Shown here in pieces: positions 63,595 to 64,000 of a stretch of 64,000 nt of DNA (its first letter is position 1; each line of letters begins with the position of its first letter). This stretch comes from Undibacterium hunanense (lineage in GTDB: Bacteria; Pseudomonadota; Gammaproteobacteria; Burkholderiales; Burkholderiaceae_D). The position numbers and the translations under genes are program-made. Below the pieces are notes generated by a model that made no database searches, had not been told where the DNA came from, and saw nothing but the letters and a program-made list of their open reading frames with translations. The DNA lies in assembly GCF_014284335.1 (NCBI RefSeq), contig NZ_JACOGF010000012.1, positions 124,001-188,000 of the forward strand, written 5' to 3'.

Positions 63595-64000
63595 ATTAGT
63601 ATGATGAAGATATCATTTTTCATTAAAATGCCGTTACGATGAGTTTTTTCTCGTCTGTGCCAGCACTTTACCTGCCGCCCCAGTTTTTTGATCATCTGCT
63701 GCAAGCAGTACTACCGTATGGATAAGCAATACCTGTCGTTTCATACTATCACCTATTATGTATTGGTAGGAATAACATGAAACGTACACGCGCAACTTGC
63801 CATCCTAGGCATGCAAAGGCATGGCACAAAGCATGTATGGCAGTGTGGGACAGATCGACTGTGGGGAAATGATGCAAGAAGCAGATTATTCAGAAAAACG
63901 AAATGGCTGCGTTATTACCAGGCTTGCCAGTTCGCTTTTCTCGCTGAAGATATGTATTGCATCAAAAATCACTCTTTGACGAGGTAACCACGCATGATCC
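63595..64000. other. Intergenic region at the right edge of the window
   Basis: About 400 bases. A 31-codon frame at 63777-63872 has AGGA before its ATG but no recognisable content. A small dyad CCTATTATGTATTGGTAGG lies near 63752. The next gene is outside the window. Confidence 0.35.

Noticed and set aside
63777..63872. 31-codon frame with a plausible AGGA site at the right edge
   Set aside because: Too short and unrecognisable; support is only the ribosome-binding site.

Overview
The window looks like chromosomal DNA of a betaproteobacterium, most likely Oxalobacteraceae. I base this on moderate GC, a TviB/WbpP-type nucleotide-sugar pair, repeated BON/CsbD/DUF3309 stress genes, a giant NdvB-type cyclic glucan synthase, a YnfL/YnfM pair and NodT-type RND efflux. 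The genus is inference. No rRNA operon, complete IS element, CRISPR array, phage or ordinary tRNA gene was seen.

Layout. 1-355: 3' end of a rhamnogalacturonan-lyase-like gene. 0.5-5.4 kb: a membrane sensor kinase, then tviB-wbpP (UDP-GlcNAc to UDP-GalNAcA chemistry). 5.4-17 kb: ordinary accessory genes, namely a Cache protein, an alpha/beta-hydrolase remnant, divergent ynfM/ynfL, an SRAP protein, a LysR-divergent operon of small redox/tautomerase proteins, an AlgI/AlgX-like O-acetylation pair, a YbaK-like deacylase and a DUF1624 membrane protein. 17.1-26.7 kb: an RNA-repair island. 26.7-33.1 kb: a GNAT membrane protein, a secreted nuclease, a Yip1-domain protein and a TPR-glycosyltransferase. 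33.2-42.5 kb: an envelope/stress gene group (four BON or OmpA-type envelope proteins, Crp-type regulator, CsbD, DUF3309, phospholipase D lipoprotein). 42.9-51.6 kb: ndvB-like cyclic beta-1,2-glucan synthase. 52-59.4 kb: a crystallin-fold protein and a three-gene RND efflux operon. 59.6-63.6 kb: a two-component-propeller histidine kinase.

The centrepiece is the RNA-repair island. RtcR (sigma-54 activator with an N-terminal CARF domain) is divergent from a near-perfect sigma-54 promoter at 24915-24930. That promoter reads leftward through a tRNA-like leader RNA, rsr (Ro60/TROVE; frameshifted here), a dispersed palindromic repeat, a noncoding RNA cluster, rtcB (second copy) and rtcA. Another rtcB plus a small basic-protein gene follow behind a separate promoter and leader. 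In the RNA cluster I can fold three YrlA-like bacterial Y RNAs. One of them carries a circularly permuted tRNA-like domain (T arm, closed acceptor, D arm) and a GCAA-capped hairpin. I can also fold an array of five about 70-80 nt stem-loops, spaced 95-107 nt apart, that share the Y-RNA base-stem motifs (GAATGC on the 5' side, TTGTC on the 3' side) with compensatory changes but lack the tRNA-like domain. A small zinc-ribbon protein gene sits between the RNA genes. Known rsr-yrlA-rtcBA operons have one or two Y RNAs. A tandem array of minimal Y-RNA modules plus a zinc-ribbon protein is, to my knowledge, not a described arrangement, and is the main candidate novelty.

Two families of dispersed palindromic repeats are present: one with AGAACCTGTT ends at 22926-23088, and one with AGAACTCATTTCAT ends at 37572-37840 and 51703-51871 with a fragment near 53462. 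The second copy of the latter sits between two diverged copies of the same terminator-bearing segment.
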